DNA of 64,000 nt from Gnetum montanum (GCA_015680685.1 MNCI01007988.1:328509-392508); one strand, 5' to 3'; shown: positions 10,610 to 23,237, counted from the stretch's first letter. Made by a program: numbers and translations. The notes: generated by a model from the letters alone, not told the origin.

Positions 10610-12329
10610 TGTAACTGAAAATGTAGACGGCTGAAAAACACCGAGAGGTTATCGATCGTGATAGTCTTAACCCTGGATCTGCGCAAAGGCCGTGCTGGAT
10701 AAAATGGAAACAAGGCACCCTGAACAGTCTGGTTGATCAGACATGGACTTAGTCGGTGTTAATATAACCTTTTGCAAATGGGTAATTTGAAAACAAGATT
10801 TGCAACATAAAGTAATCTTTAAACATAAAAGGGACAAAAAACAATGTAAAATGCAATGATAAGCAAGAAAACAAAGTAAAATGCAGTTAGAAAAATGCAC
10901 CACTTCAAGAATGTGACTTCACTTTGTCAAGGTGGATACAATTGGTTACATGGCACTAAGGGGTGTAGGGATCCCAAGAGTAACCAAGATGTTTATAGTA
11001 AGACAGTTGTATGCTTGAATGCAGACTCAGGAGTCAGCAATGCAAAACACTATGGGGTTAGCAGGAAAGAGTAGAGCAGAATGCCAAATGAGAATGCCCA
11101 CTATTTGCAGTATCAAACAAGATGTTTACAATGCTCAGGAATATAATGTTAACTATTTTCTTGCTAGATAGCTGATTCACCCACTAGCTGACCATCCTCT
11201 CTTTCTATAGGGCCAAGGGCACATAAAAAATGTGGTTTGGACGCCACATGTCTTGGGCCCATGTTGATGTGTCTGTGTTGCATGGACGTGCATGACCATT
11301 GGACATGCATGACCATCGGACAAGCTTGCCATGCTGTAATTACGAGCCTACCATGTTATAATTACATTATCAAAACTTGGAGACATGTGCCAACAGTCCA
11401 AGCAGGTGAAGTAAAGTGCATTGATGTAATGTAACTACCTACTATGCTACGCTATGCTTTGTAGCGTAGCATGTTGGCATAGCATAGGATCTTGCTACGC
11501 TGTGCTACGCTATGTAGCGTAGCATAGTGTAGCCACTGATTTGAGGTAGAAAACTTGCATTGTGTCCTCCTACATGCGTCGAAAACCTTTGAAGTGCTCT
11601 GAATGCCTTTTTCATACTTGCTACGCTACGTAGCGTAGCATAGCGTACCAGCCAGTCTTAGTCGCAAAAATGTTGCCAATCTGCAAACTTTGCCTTTTGC
11701 ACTGGGAAACTCATGAACTTGCTGATCTTGCCTTTTGAGATTTCTTTCATTATTCCTGTAGAGTTGCTACGCTGTGCTACACTACGTAGCATAGCATAGC
11801 ATAGTAGCCGACATGGCCTGCTTTTTTTCTAAGTTTGTAGCTTTCTGGTGAAGGAGCCATTGCTGAAGGACTTTGTAGCCGAGTAAAGAAACTATTTTCA
11901 TAGGCTAGAGGAACTAACTGAGTGCATCCGAAATCACTAAGTAAGCCCAGCCTACCTGTCTTGCTCTCGCTATGCTATGCTATGCTACGTAGTGTAGTAT
12001 AGCATAGAATCTTACCTTGTGACAATTTATAGTTGATAGCTTGAATGACTGTCCCTCGAATCCTGCTACACTACCTACTGTAGCGTAGCGTAGCGGACTC
12101 TTCAACTAGAAAACTTGCTACACTATTTTGTGTGTTTTGAACACCGCCAACAAATCTTTGCATCATTTTTGAGTAGGCTATTTGCTGGATGAATTATCCA
12201 GTTAGAAAATTTTCCAAACTGTACAACCTAAAAATTAGATCATCCATCTCCTGATGAACTGCCATGATGTTGCTTGAACTTGTGAAGACCCGGTGAAGCA
12301 AGGATGCCTTGAAAATTTAGGGTGTTTGA
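10610..12329 (-). repeat. 5' LTR of A1 (1.7 kb)
   Basis: The + strand edges are TGTAACTGAAAATG at 10610 and AGGGTGTTTGA at 12329; B LTRs begin TGTAACAA and end GGTGTTTCA, and A2's LTR begins with the complement of the same end. The body aligns with 57649-58631 (A2 3' LTR) in reverse complement. It contains at least six separate palindromic blocks of GCTACGCTA-type units between 11445 and 12093. The terminal CA has decayed to GA. Confidence 0.75.
11445..12093. repeat. Six dispersed GCTACGCTA palindromes inside the A1 LTR
   Basis: Blocks at about 11445-11471, 11494-11533, 11619-11640, 11765-11808, 11968-12007 and 12064-12093. The third includes the perfect palindrome GCTACGCTACGTAGCGTAGC. They are separated by roughly 80-180 bases of ordinary LTR sequence and recur at matching places in the A2 LTR. 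Confidence 0.8.
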
Positions 12330-12399
12330 ACATGTGAGAGCAAAACAAAACAAGAAAAATAACAAAGGTCAATGTAACTTTTAGGTTCCTAGTAGTGGT

Positions 12400-15143
12400 G
12401 GCTCCTCCATCAGCTTCTTTCCTTTATCATTGGGCTTTTGAAATTGATAGTAGTTATATAGCACCTAAAGCTTCTCCTTCTCTAATCCTAGATTATATAT
12501 TTTCTAGGTGAATTCAAAAATGTTTGCTAGTGTAGGTACTTTCCATAGTCATGGTAGCTGTGAAAACATTTTATTAGCCTTCACATACTAGGTTGCAAAT
12601 GGCTTTCTTTCTTCATCAAATGCACTAGCCACCTTCCATAGTTCTTGATAGTTAGTTATTCTATGGGACAAGTTTGTTGCTACATCTTTTCGGTCCTATT
12701 AGTTGGCTTTGACCACCTCGAGCTTAGACTTTGCAATGTGAAATTTTTATTATGCATACTTCTTGTCTACAAACTCTTTCTCATATATGATGTACATCAT
12801 GATCACTTGCTACTCCAGTTCATTTCTTAATCTTCCTGCTATTAACATGGAACAAGGGTTTACTAACCCCATGTATTCTATCAAGTCCTTGATCTATAAA
12901 TATTTGTTCTTAGTCTCTACTTGATGTACATTTACAAGTCTATCCAAGATTGGTTTCCAATCAAGTGTCTATGTAGTAATGGAACTACTCTTGGATTCAG
13001 CCATCTAGATTTCTTTTTCATTAATATATTTATGCATGTCCACCTAGTCTCTAAAATTCTCCTTTAGCCTTTGATGCTTTTTGGTCTCATTTTATCACAT
13101 GTTGATTTCATGGTTTGATATTTAATGAATTGCATGGACTAATTTAATTAATAAGATTCTATTTTCTCTAGCCAATTTAATTAATAAGATTCTATTTTCT
13201 CTAGCCAATATTCTCTTAAGTGATGGATGCTCTCTTCAAGAAAATTATTTTTTCTCTACATCTATCAATCTTATGTTTTCTACAATAATTTTTTTATTCT
13301 AAAATTTCATTGTAGTTAATGCCTTGACATGTGCATATGCTTGTTGCTCTATCATAGATTTGTTTCACATCATCTTTTCTTTTTCCATCTTCACCTGGAT
13401 GTTCTTGGTTATCAACTGGGTCACTTGTTTAGTTTTGAATTTGTCTAGCTAGTCTAGCGTTATGTATTGTGCAATGTCTCTTCTTTCTACCTTTAAGGTT
13501 TCAAATTCATCTTGTAGCCTTTGCACTTTATTCTTGCTATATTTAGCTCTTTTTTCTACCATTACCAGCTTACTCTTTCTTGAAATCAGATTAGACTATA
13601 CTACCATGATATCACTAGGGATATCAAAGAGATTCTTCATAACTTGGCCTTTCCAAAATAGTTGATCTAGGATGTTTTCATGTTTTGTTGGGTGCATGGA
13701 TATATTGGCTAACATTTTAGCGTCTCTAGATTTAGTAATATCCATTAGTGGCATGAGACCATTAAATGATTCCTTTATGTGATATGTGAACACCTCTACT
13801 ACTTTTGCTACATTTTGGTGTTGCACCATCACAAATGTGGCTCCTTTTCCTATTTTCAGGATAAATGAAAAGGATGCAACCTTTGCAAAAATTTGTTTTT
13901 CCTAGTCTTCATCTTGTCTTGCTTACAATGAGTCTTGATCACTAACAAGTCCTGTTGATACAATACGCCTTATAGAACTATCTCTAAATCTGTACATAAT
14001 GGGTCCTTCCTTATTTCCACAACTTATAATTTATGCAATTTTTTGCAAATGGTTTATTGAAGGTCTATCGTCTTGTTGTGCTAGTGGAGCACTTGATTGG
14101 GGTTTATCACCGGTAGGAGTTGATCCATTAGGTCCTACTTGCTATTGTCCTATTTCTAGAATGTTGCCTATTGGTGTTGATCTTGCTGATCTCTCAATGC
14201 CTATTAGCTTTTCTAGATAGTCTTTCTTTGGCAACACTAGCTTGGACATCTCAACACAGGATGCATTTTGGGCCTTATGTAGGATATCATTTTTATAATG
14301 TAAAATCCCATCTTGCTTGAACAAGCTTCTAATAAGGCATGGGAATGGTAAAGTTAGCTTCCTTGCCATCTTCTCTTCAAACCTTATTTGAATTTCTAAT
14401 AATAATAAATGAGCCAAATTTACATTAAATTTCCCCAGAAGGATGGTGCTTCCTCTTGCAATATAAGTCAAAATTATATTTAATATTTTAGTAGGGAAAA
14501 TATGGTAAGTTCTGATTTTGAAATATGTTTTCTATTTGGTAGACAATTCACTGTATTCTTTATCTACCTTGTCATATGTCCTTTGTGGTCATAATTTCTT
14601 TGCTTTTATGTTAAACCTTGTATATATTTATGTAATGTTGGCTCAAACATTAGGAATGTTAAGTGCCTTGGCAATTGCCTCAACTAAATAAGGTATAGAT
14701 ACTTCTTCAATCTTTACTATGGCATCATCTTTCTTATCTTTCCAAAATTAGTACACTTCTCCTAGGTACCATTCTTTACTGCAAGATAAAGTTGGCCACA
14801 AAGGTGAGGCTTGTAGTTACATTCAAACATTATCAAATGCAAACTTCATGAATTGTCCAAAATTGAGTTCCACAATCACTATGGACATGATTAATTTTTC
14901 TTCAATGGCTTGGAGACATTCTCCTAATAGCATGAGGCATTGTCCTTATTCTAAAGCTAGTGGTGCTCTAGCCTCAACCTACACAGAGTGTTCTATGATA
15001 GGTGTTTGCTAATGAATACTGAAAGATTAAGCCTCCTTCTTCACTTATGTAGTTTATTCTTTAGCTTGTCCTCTACCTCTGCCTCTTGGTCTTTTTCTTC
15101 CTTGCTATTAGGGTCCTTTCACTATGGTTCTTTTTGGAGCCAT
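12400..15143 (-). pseudogene. Extra ORF downstream of integrase, coiled-coil rich (D)
   Basis: It opens with an ATG at 15143 (MAPKRTIVKG). It then has SKEWYLGEVY and FWKDKKDDAIVKIEEV blocks (about 14770-14700), a TLPFPCLIRSLFKQDGILHY block (near 14350), and SMHPTKHENILDQLFWKGQ (near 13680), and ends in a long Lys/Glu-rich heptad-like region. E has the same blocks in the same order at 46657-49525. The PFPCLI-type block resembles the 'putative plant transposon protein' domain often found after pol in Athila-type elements; that match is from memory. Function is unknown. It has many in-frame stops. Confidence 0.6.
13141..13206 (-). repeat. Perfect 33-bp tandem duplication inside the extra ORF (D)
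   Basis: Two identical 33-base units (13141-13173 and 13174-13206). Thirty-three bases is 11 codons, so the coiled-coil unit LARENRILLIK is duplicated in frame. Perfect identity inside a decayed ORF suggests a recent slip. Confidence 0.9.
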
Positions 15144-18100
15144 ATGCAATTACAAATGATTTTTCTAGATTACTGAAGGGTTTTAAATATGTTCCTAATG
15201 ATTCATGGTTCTTTTTCAAGCTCTTGGTTTTGATCCAATTCTTATCCTTATTATCATTTATAGCTTCATTATGATTACAAAGTTATAAAAATTCAAAAAA
15301 AAAACTCTTATTAGTTGTAATTTCAATTATTAAGACTTCTTATAGTTATCATTTCCCTATTTATTATGTAATTGGATGGCTTTATAGGAGAATTAGTTAG
15401 GCTTATTATCTTTTATCCAATTGATTAATTAAAGTATGTTTATTTGTTCCTATTCTTACCCTTGATATACTCTTCTGGTGTTAAAGAAATTTAACCCAAT
15501 TTGACTTAGTTATGCATAGCACTCTCTCCCATGACTAAGTTGGTCACTCTATGATAAAAAAGATTCAAAAATCATGCAAATCAAAGCTATGATAAAATAG
15601 TTATGGTGCTATGATGTTTTGCTTCTAGAGGGTTAGAAAAAGAACATGAACTCCCTTTGCTAGAAATGAGAATAATGAAATATTCACTAACTCTCACATG
15701 TATATATAAGCATTTTATATCTGATACATCATAGATACAACATCATAGCTACAACGTATTAGGACCTAATACATCATAGCTACAACATCATTGCTAAAAT
15801 ATTTTGGATTTTGAATGATATTTGTTGAGAAAATTTAGAGATGGTTTGAAGGGTATTTGATCATACATGATGCTTAGAATATGAAAATTTGGCATTGGAA
15901 GATTTTGAAAGAAGGAATCCATGGAAAAGAATGTTAATAAGATATATAGGAGATGGTGGTAGGGATTGCCAAAAGTATGACCAGTTTATGAGAACATAGG
16001 AAAGTGAAAATTCATGGTTTAAGTGTCTTGGAGGCACAAGATGATGTGAAATTATTCATTATATATGAATCAAAATAGTTATACAAGTGGGTCCTACCCT
16101 ATGTAGGCCTCAACCCTTATTGTCCTTCTATAACCATGCCTACAAGTGTTTGTAAGTAGTCAAGGAGTTGAATGTAAAACATACCTATTTTGCAAAACAC
16201 ATGTGTTAGTATCACCTAAATGACAAAATAATACTATATTATAAAAAACCATTGAATTATAATAATATATAGTTATGAGGTGGAATGATTGTAGAAAGGA
16301 TCATAGAAATTGGTACGTGAGGTGTCTTACCATAGACATAATGGATTCTTTTATGTGATATGTGTGGTTAGAGTAATCATTATCCTTTTCATCCAAGATT
16401 CAAATCAAATCCATACCATTTACCAGTGACATCACATTGCATCATTCAAAAACTAACAACCACAACATTACCACTACTACAAGAAGTATTAACACTTGGT
16501 AATGAAGTTTAAGTAGTTTATTAATAGAATACCTTATTTGTTTTGAAATTTCTAAGAAGTTTCCTACCTTCAAGCATGTGTAACATGTCTTTCTAGTTGA
16601 ACCCTCAAAAATTTTTATTATATGCTTTTAGTATGTTTTAACTATGTCAACCTTACCTAAGGACTATCTTCAAGAATGGGTTGAAACACCAGAAAAAAAT
16701 CTCATGTTGCAACTTGTAAATCGCATTGTTAAATACAAGGTTGCATTTTTATTGTAAAATGTGAAGATTGTAATCCATGAAATAAAATTTCATGTACTTT
16801 AACCTTTGGGGCTAAAAATGCATGATAAGTTGTCATAGTCCCATTCCCCAAGTGAAAAAATTCATACCATGTCTATATTTGGGCTTGGAAAGGTTAAAGA
16901 TGACTTTTAGACTACCAACATTGGCATTTTCATTGTTTTTTGTGGGGGTATGGCCTCAATTACATTGGAACCATCTACCCTATCATTGGTAGTATTGGAA
17001 TTTCATTTTCCTAGTAATGGCTAGCATAGTTATCATAATTACCAATGGTGTTCCAAAAGACTAGCATAGGAGCTATTAGGTTTTCATTTTTGTTCATGAA
17101 GCCAATGTTGGAATGGTTGGGGTTTTCACATTTCTAGCCATGGCTAGCATATTCACTATGACTTTTAGTAGTTTCTCCATGGCTAGCATAATCACTATAA
17201 TTACCAGTGTAGATGCAAAAAAAGCCATCATAGTACCAAATGTTCATTTACTATTTTTAGTATTTGGTGTGGTTTTGATGGCCTTTAGTTGTATCAAAAA
17301 GTTATCATAAATGGAAACTATGCTAGAGTTGAAAGCTTTTCACACCTGCACATGATTTCAATCTATTAGTAATCGTGGAAAAAAATTTGTAACAATAAAT
17401 TGAACACCAAAAACCTATTTAAATCAAATTCCAACACTTTGAAGGAACTTTTTGGAAAATTGGAAATTGGGTAAGCATTGAAGACTCTTAATGCATTTCC
17501 TAGTAGTAAAATGTCATGCATCTTTTCACCATTTTTCACAACAAATATAGAAGATTCACATCTATGAACTAGCAAAATTTTTTTGGAAGTTGGAGCTTGG
17601 AAACACCTAGATCATGCAACTAACTACTAAACACAACCTATAGGTTTCATTAGACTTCAAGCACCATTCCAGCAACTCCCTATGCATCTAGGCACACATA
17701 CTTGTACATCTTGAAACTCTAATCTTGTAATATTTTTATTGTTTTAATAAAAATTAGTAGTTCATTTTTCTATTTGAGTTTATTCCAAGTTTAAATTCTA
17801 TGTTCTTTTTAGATTAGATCTACATTTTTCATTTAATTCATTTGTACCATTTACAATTACTAAGTCCCTAGGTAATTGAAAAGATTGTCGAGGGTACTTT
17901 AGATCCTCTTCTTGGAGGTCCTTGGGATCTGAAGTTAGGTTGTTTCACATGGAATTTTTTATTATCCATAGAATTTTTCAAGCATTACATGGGTAATATA
18001 TCTTTCTAGAGACAGGGTATGGTAGCACTTATTTTAGACATACTTCCATTCTTCATTAGTACTCAAGTAAAGAATAAAACTAAATAGTAGGATAAAACTT

Positions 18101-18621
18101 ATAGTAGTAGCCTTTGAAAATCGACAAATTTCCTTGATATATCATACCCTTGTCATTTCCACTTGGTTCTTTTCATTTTCATCTAGGCATAATCCTCACA
18201 ATTTTATTTTAGTTTTATTGTGAAGAGAATGTCATTATGTCCATGGTAAGAACCTATTATTATTGGAAATGACTGGGTGGATGATGTAGTCTCACTATAT
18301 ACAAAATTAGTTCTTTAATGATTTGATAATATAGGGCAATATTAACATTATTTAACTACATCTTGTTTTATTCCTTACACTTTATCATAAAATCAACAAA
18401 AATATGTACAATAAAAATGATAAGAATAGTAAAAATGATGAAAATGGAGAATATAGAGAGAATTTAAAAGATATTAAAGAATAGAAAATGATTAAGAAAT
18501 AAGAAAAGTATAAAAGAATAGAAAAGATATTAAACAATATCAAAAAGTAGTAAGAAAAGAAAAGGTTCAGTGCCTAAGTACCTAAGTAGAAACCTCCATG
18601 AATATTATTGAAAATATTTAA
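15144..18621 (-). other. Spacer between integrase and extra ORF (D)
   Basis: AT-rich, without a convincing coding frame. It includes a GGGTAGGACCCAC motif (minus strand, near 16090) that is also present as GGGAAGGACCCAC in E (about 45840) and GGGGAGGACCCAC in C (about 63399), showing a shared 3' region. It also holds the U3-like TATA segment listed separately. The rest (16200-18600) shows nothing I can name. Confidence 0.5.
15680..15815 (-). promoter_or_regulatory. U3-like segment with TATA box upstream of extra ORF (D)
   Basis: On the minus strand, repeated phrases of TTGTAGCTATGATG / TTGTATCTATGATG type are followed by a TATA-like run ATATAAAATGCTTATATATA. The D LTR U3 (33110-33230) has the same phrase (ATTGTATCTATGA) before its own TATA box (ACTATAAATACC). 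It lies about 0.5 kb upstream of the extra-ORF ATG. Confidence 0.45.
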
Positions 18622-19780
18622 TCAAAAGATGGAATGGGTTGAAGTCGATTTGATAGACAAGGTAAGTTTCATAGAGGAGTCAAAATGTTTGTAGAATTTT
18701 TTGACTTGTTGAATATTAATCAAGATAAGATTTTTTGGATTAGTTGGATGGTAAATGTGCATGACACCTAAGTGGTAAGTTACGTGGCCAATATAGGGTC
18801 TTTCCCAAAGCGTTTGGAACTTAGTTAATTGTGGAACATGATTGGGATTATAGTAACGGATGCTATTACCAAGGTTGATAGACACTTGTCTTATGTTTGT
18901 GTCATGCCTAGATTTGGAGTATTTAATGTGAACCTCATTACTCATCAATGTTACAAGTTGATTTTCATCCAAAAGGTTAACATTCACGATACATTCCTTC
19001 TAAGCTAAGTTTAGGTCTCGGTCAAGTATACTAGTAGTAGCTAACATTTTGAGCTCTACTTGGATAGGTAGAGTTAGAAATTTTTTGTAGACTGGTTCAT
19101 AGGATGAGTAGCTAACAATAAGGTTCCATGTAGATCTATATGTCCATAGAGCATTGTTCAACTTAGTGCCCAAATCCTTTTGAAATCGACTAAGAGATCG
19201 AGTTAATATTCTTGTGAGTTTCCTATTGGTTACTTCAACTTAGCCATTATTCTAGGAGTGAAATGGTGTTGTTAATTTATGATTAATCCCAAGGAATTAC
19301 ACCAAATTCTTGAATGTAGATCCCATGAAGTAAGTTTTGTTATCAGATATCAATATTTTGAGTACTAAAAATCATTTTACCACATGTTGTTGGAAGAATT
19401 TGGCAACTGTTGTGGATATACAATCTCTAACTGTAGCTACTTCTGCCTACTTGGTGTAATAATGAATGGTAACTATGATGTAAGGATTCCCATTAGACAT
19501 TGGTGGGATGGGCCCCATAAAATTAATCTCCCAAATATTCAATGATTTCAATGGCTATATCCATTGATGTGGACTATCATTTTTGACTGTTAGTCCTCTC
19601 GTGTTAACATCATTCACAAGATTAGGTGAATTGGTGGGCATCCTTGAATATGGTAGGCCAAACGTAGTTTTCCATCTTTAGTTTCAATTTTGTTTTGCAA
19701 TCTACATAATTACGACCACATGGTCCCTTATGCATATCTTGTAGAGTTCTTTGTTGGATCTCTTCTAGTACACACCATCA
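18622..19780 (-). pseudogene. Integrase (D)
   Basis: Zinc finger: MHKGPCGRNYVDCK and, with stops for Gln, SCEQC-type residues (about 19590-19760). Core: YIIVTIHYYTK, then ISDNKTYFMGSTFKNLV with the second catalytic Asp, then VEVTNRKLTRILTRSISK with the Glu (about 19150-19480). C-terminal module: HVPQLTKFQTLWERPYIGHV (about 18800), the GPY/F-type block, which closes gypsy integrases without a chromodomain. Stops and frameshifts are frequent. The downstream frame stays open to 18622. Confidence 0.75.
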
Positions 19781-20430
19781 TACTAGTCCATTGGCACATA
19801 TCTTATAATGATTTCCATTAATTTCGATATATTGTTTAACTCAATGGAGGAACTATTTCTTTTGTTTCTTTTTCCACTCAATAGGAAGCTCTAGTGTAGA
19901 GAGGTAATTCATGTAATCAGTAATCCATAACTTTTCTATTAAGTTGATAGCCATAGTTGTTTATGTAAACAAATTTTCATCAACAAACTAGTCTCATAAT
20001 GGTTCATCATGTTCTTGTGATTCCCATCTTAGTCTTAATAAATGATTAACTACAAGATTTTCAATTTCCTTTTTACCTATCATGGTGATGTCAAACTCTT
20101 GTAATATCACAAGCCATCATATCACCCTTGGAGTAGCCACTACTTTACTCATCACAAATTTGATAGTACTATGATACATGTGGACATAAATAGGATACCT
20201 AAGAACATAATGCCTAAATTTTTCAAGTGCATACATCACAACCATAAGCTCCTTTTCTGTAGTGGAATAATAAAGTTGTGTCTTGGTGATTCTTCAATTG
20301 GAATAGTGTATATAATATGATCTTTCTTTATCATCATGATAAGTGAGTACTACTCCTAGTGCATAGTTCGAAGTGTCTATCATAATGTAGAAGGGTTTAG
20401 ATCAATCTAGGGCTCAAAGGATTAGTATTT
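19781..20430 (-). pseudogene. RNase H and connection region of pol (D)
   Basis: FYIMIDTSNYALGVVLTY carries the first catalytic Asp of the gypsy RNase H. The next blocks are SYYIHYSN, TQLYYSTTEKELMVVMYALE with the Glu, RYPIYVHMYHSTIKFVM and ENLVVNHLLRLRW, ending the domain near 19990. E carries the same blocks at 42820-43190. There is no second archaeal-type RNase H, unlike A1. Confidence 0.75.
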
Positions 20431-21510
20431 CAATTAGCTTCTATTTTAATGTCTCAAATGCCTTCTCACATTGTTCTGTCCATTGAAATGGTGCATTTTT
20501 CTTTGTAAGTTCTATTAGTTGCTTTGCGATCTGTGAAAATTTTTCAATAAGACTTCCATAATATCTTGTAGGTTTAACAAATGATCTAACATCCTAATTT
20601 ATGGTCATTGGATGATATTTTGAATGAATCTTATCTTGTTGGGATCTACCTCTATTCCTTTTTTAGATATTTTATGTCCAAAAATAATATCATCTTTGAC
20701 CATTAAATGAATTTTCTACCAATTAAGCTTTAGATTTATTTCAACACATCTTTTTAGGACCTACTCTAGTTTCTCCAAGGCTTATTTGAAGTCTAACACA
20801 TATGTGGAAAATTCATCCATGGATACTTCCACTATATTTCCAATATGTTTTTAAAAAATAGTTAGTACAAGTCTTTGGAAGATAGTGGGAGCATTGCATA
20901 AGCCAAAAGGCATTTTCTTATAGGTAAACATCTCCCATGGACTAGTGAATGTAGTCTTATCTTGATCTTTTGGTGTAATGCATATTTGGTTATATCCATT
21001 GTACCCATCAATGAAACTATAGTACTGATGTTCTGTAATAGTATCAAGGGCTTGATCAAAAAATGGTAAAGGAAAGTGGTCCTTGAATGTTGTTGAATTC
21101 AACAATTAGAAGTCAATATAGACTCTCCACTTGTCATCATTCTTTGGGATAAGGACAAAGGTACTAACCCATTCACTACTATCATTAGATAGATGAACCC
21201 TACTTTTAAGAGTTTTTTCAATTCTTATATGACAACATTCTTGAGATTAGGATTTAATTTTCTTTGAGGTTGGTGGTGAGGCTTGATGATTGGATTTGTA
21301 TAGATTTAGTATTCACATGCATGGATCTATACCCATTATTTTATCATAGGACCATGAAAATTTTGTTAACCATTTATTTCCCACTTTCAATAATTTTCTC
21401 TTTTTCTCTTTATCAAGATTGGCATTAATTATTAATTTCTTGTTATTCAAAAATGCATACTCTAGTACATTTAGTAGAGCTTTTAGTTGTAGAGGTTTTG
21501 GATAAAACAT
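20431..21510 (-). pseudogene. Reverse transcriptase with upstream pol segment (D)
   Basis: The pre-RT block (21510-21313) contains FSWSYDKIMGIDPCM. The RT core (21250-20430) reads FKDHFPLPFFDQALDTITEH, YYSFIDGYNGYNQICITP, TTFTSPWEMFTYKKMPFGL and CNAPTIFQR. The catalytic box is VSMDEF, where E has VFMDDF, so one active-site Asp is Glu. The palm/thumb block GHKISKKGIEVDPNKI follows. The MDDF-type box and DHFPLPFIDQ wording are typical of Athila-like RT. It has stops but few frameshifts. Confidence 0.85.
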
Positions 21511-21521
21511 GTCTTGGATCT

Positions 21522-22184
21522 CTAACTATCCCTATTCAAAGTCTTCTCTTGATAGGATTTTACATAGATATGTTTCCTTCTTAACAGTTCTAACATTTTA
21601 GTTTCTTCATCATAGGCACCTATGATTTTTTTCAATTGTTCAATGCACATGTCAAACTCTATCTCTTTGTTAGTAATCAGCCATTGGGTACCTTCTTGTT
21701 TTGTGGCTACTACATATAGACATTGTTGTACACACACATATCTTCTATACATTAATTGCATGTTGTATTGGTTTCTTATTTTATGACCCATATTTTTCAC
21801 ATATAATTGCACTTTTTATCATTGTATGTAATACATGTAACTCTACATCTTTGTACAATTCCAAATTCATCTTCCTTGAAAATTTCCAAGGACAAATATC
21901 TAATTCCTAGTTTAGTGTCCACTACGCTAAGCCATGTTCTTCAAATAATCATAGGAAATTTACCCTTATTTGTCCCTATGTGTATGACAAGAAAATTAGT
22001 AGGGTAGGACTAGCCACTGATAATTGTAATAACATCTTTTACTTGTTTAAGTAGAATAGCAATGGATTGGTTGACAAGAACTAGTTAAATATTTCTCTTC
22101 TTTAGTGGAATAAGATTTTAGGCTTTGTATGTGTTTTTCAAAATCAAATTTACTTGTGACTAAGAATCTAGTAGAGGCTACATG
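21522..22184 (-). pseudogene. Protease C-terminal part and linker, split by B (D)
   Basis: Minus strand from 22184 gives PLLDSQSQVNLI, the catalytic D-S-(G) loop of the protease with Gly changed, then SYPTNFLVIHIGTNKGKFPM and TWLSVVDTKLGIRYLSLEIF, matching E at 41080-41400. The N-terminal codons are on the far side of the B insertion (from 29514). The linker to RT (to 21522) is variable. Confidence 0.65.
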
Positions 22185-22189
22185 ATTTG
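22185..22189. repeat. Target-site duplication ATTTG, left copy (B)
   Basis: The five bases directly before the TGTAACAA start of the left B LTR. The identical five bases follow the GTGTTTCA end of the right LTR. Confidence 0.9.
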
Positions 22190-23223
22190 TGTAACAATAG
22201 AAAATGTCGGTGGTTGGAAACACCAAGAGGTTTTCAGGTACACAGCCTAACCCCAAATCCGCACAAGGGCAATCCTTGAGAAAATGGATTCAGGGTGCCC
22301 TAAATGATCTGGTTGATCAGACAGGGACTTAATCAGTGTACAATAACCCTTTTGCAAACAATAAAATAAAACATAATGTGCACAACAGTAGAAACATGCT
22401 AAAGTGTGTAACAGAAAAATTAACATGATTTAATGCTTAACAATGCCAAATAAATGTTGTGATCAGCAAAAAAGAGAGTTTGAATAGAAAGATACATCGC
22501 CCTGAAAAAGGGTACAAGTATACAAAGTGTATAATAGGCACAGTAGGAGCAGAATCACAACCTCAGTGGTGTTGGGCTATGAAATCTGGTGCTCACTATG
22601 ATAAATTGTGCCTCTTGGGTCGATGGTCATAGTATGCCATGTGATGTAGTTGTGCCTCTCTGTCGGTGTAGTGTGCTCTAGGTCTTGTTCACCCATGGAG
22701 CTAAGTGCCAAAATGCCAAATGCCAAATGGAAATGCCAACTACTTTGCTAGTGAAGAAATTCAAGCACTCCCCCTTTATCCACTCCTCCTTTTTTTTAAA
22801 GACGGCACAAAGGTATTTATAGGGCTAGGGTTAGCCCAAAATGCATATGTGGCACCACGTGGCAGTGTGGTAGATAACGACGTGTAACAGCAAGTAACGG
22901 TGTGTAATAGTGCATAATAGTGTAGTGTAACATGGCCCTACGCTACACACTATAGCAAGGTGCTAGGCTAGCACTGTAGCATGGTGCTATGCTATGCAAT
23001 ATAGCAGGGTGCTACGCTACGCATTGTAGCAAGGTGCTACGCTAGCACTGTAGCAGGGTGCTACGCTATGCTATGCTATGCAGCGTAGCAAGGTGCTATG
23101 CAACGGACCGTAGCAAGGTGCTACACTATGCTACGCTATGTAGTGTAGTAGCATGTAACGACATGTAACACGTATTCATATTTGCAATTGTGATGCTGAG
23201 ACCCAAAATTTTGTGGTGTTTCA
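22190..23223 (-). repeat. 3' LTR of B
   Basis: 1034 bases, from TGTAACAATAG to TGGTGTTTCA. It differs from the right LTR by many substitutions and small indels, so the insertion is not recent. It contains the short GGTTGGAAACACC block near one end and a GTAGCA/GCTACG array at about 22930-23160. Confidence 0.9.
22930..23160. repeat. GTAGCA-GGGTGCTACGCTA tandem array in B left LTR
   Basis: Roughly 30-base units of the type TGTAGCAGGGTGCTACGCTA, repeated about seven times with variation. The array is related to the dispersed palindromes of the A LTR. A matching array lies at about 29275-29450 in the right LTR. Confidence 0.8.
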
Positions 23224-23237
23224 ATGGCCCCTCTTTG
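23224..23237 (-). promoter_or_regulatory. Polypurine tract (B)
   Basis: Minus strand CAAAGAGGGGCCAT directly before the 3' LTR. This is the expected position and composition for plus-strand primer. Confidence 0.7.

Larger units (their letters stand above)
3301..12329 (-). mobile_element. A1: Tat-lineage Ty3/gypsy element, 3'-truncated
   Basis: Read on the minus strand the order is 5' LTR (12329-10610), primer site, gag, protease, hairpin spacer, RT, RNase H, second RNase H and the integrase zinc-binding domain, where it is cut off at 3301. Two RNase H domains in a row, the second of archaeal type, are a known hallmark of the plant Tat lineage (Ogre, Retand, Grande and relatives). The 3' part of integrase, the 3' region and the 3' LTR are missing, so no target duplication can be tested. 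Confidence 0.8.

Noticed and set aside
22930-23160. CRISPR-like array of regular repeats
   Set aside because: Units are contiguous and lie within an LTR of a plant retroelement; no unique spacers or cas genes.
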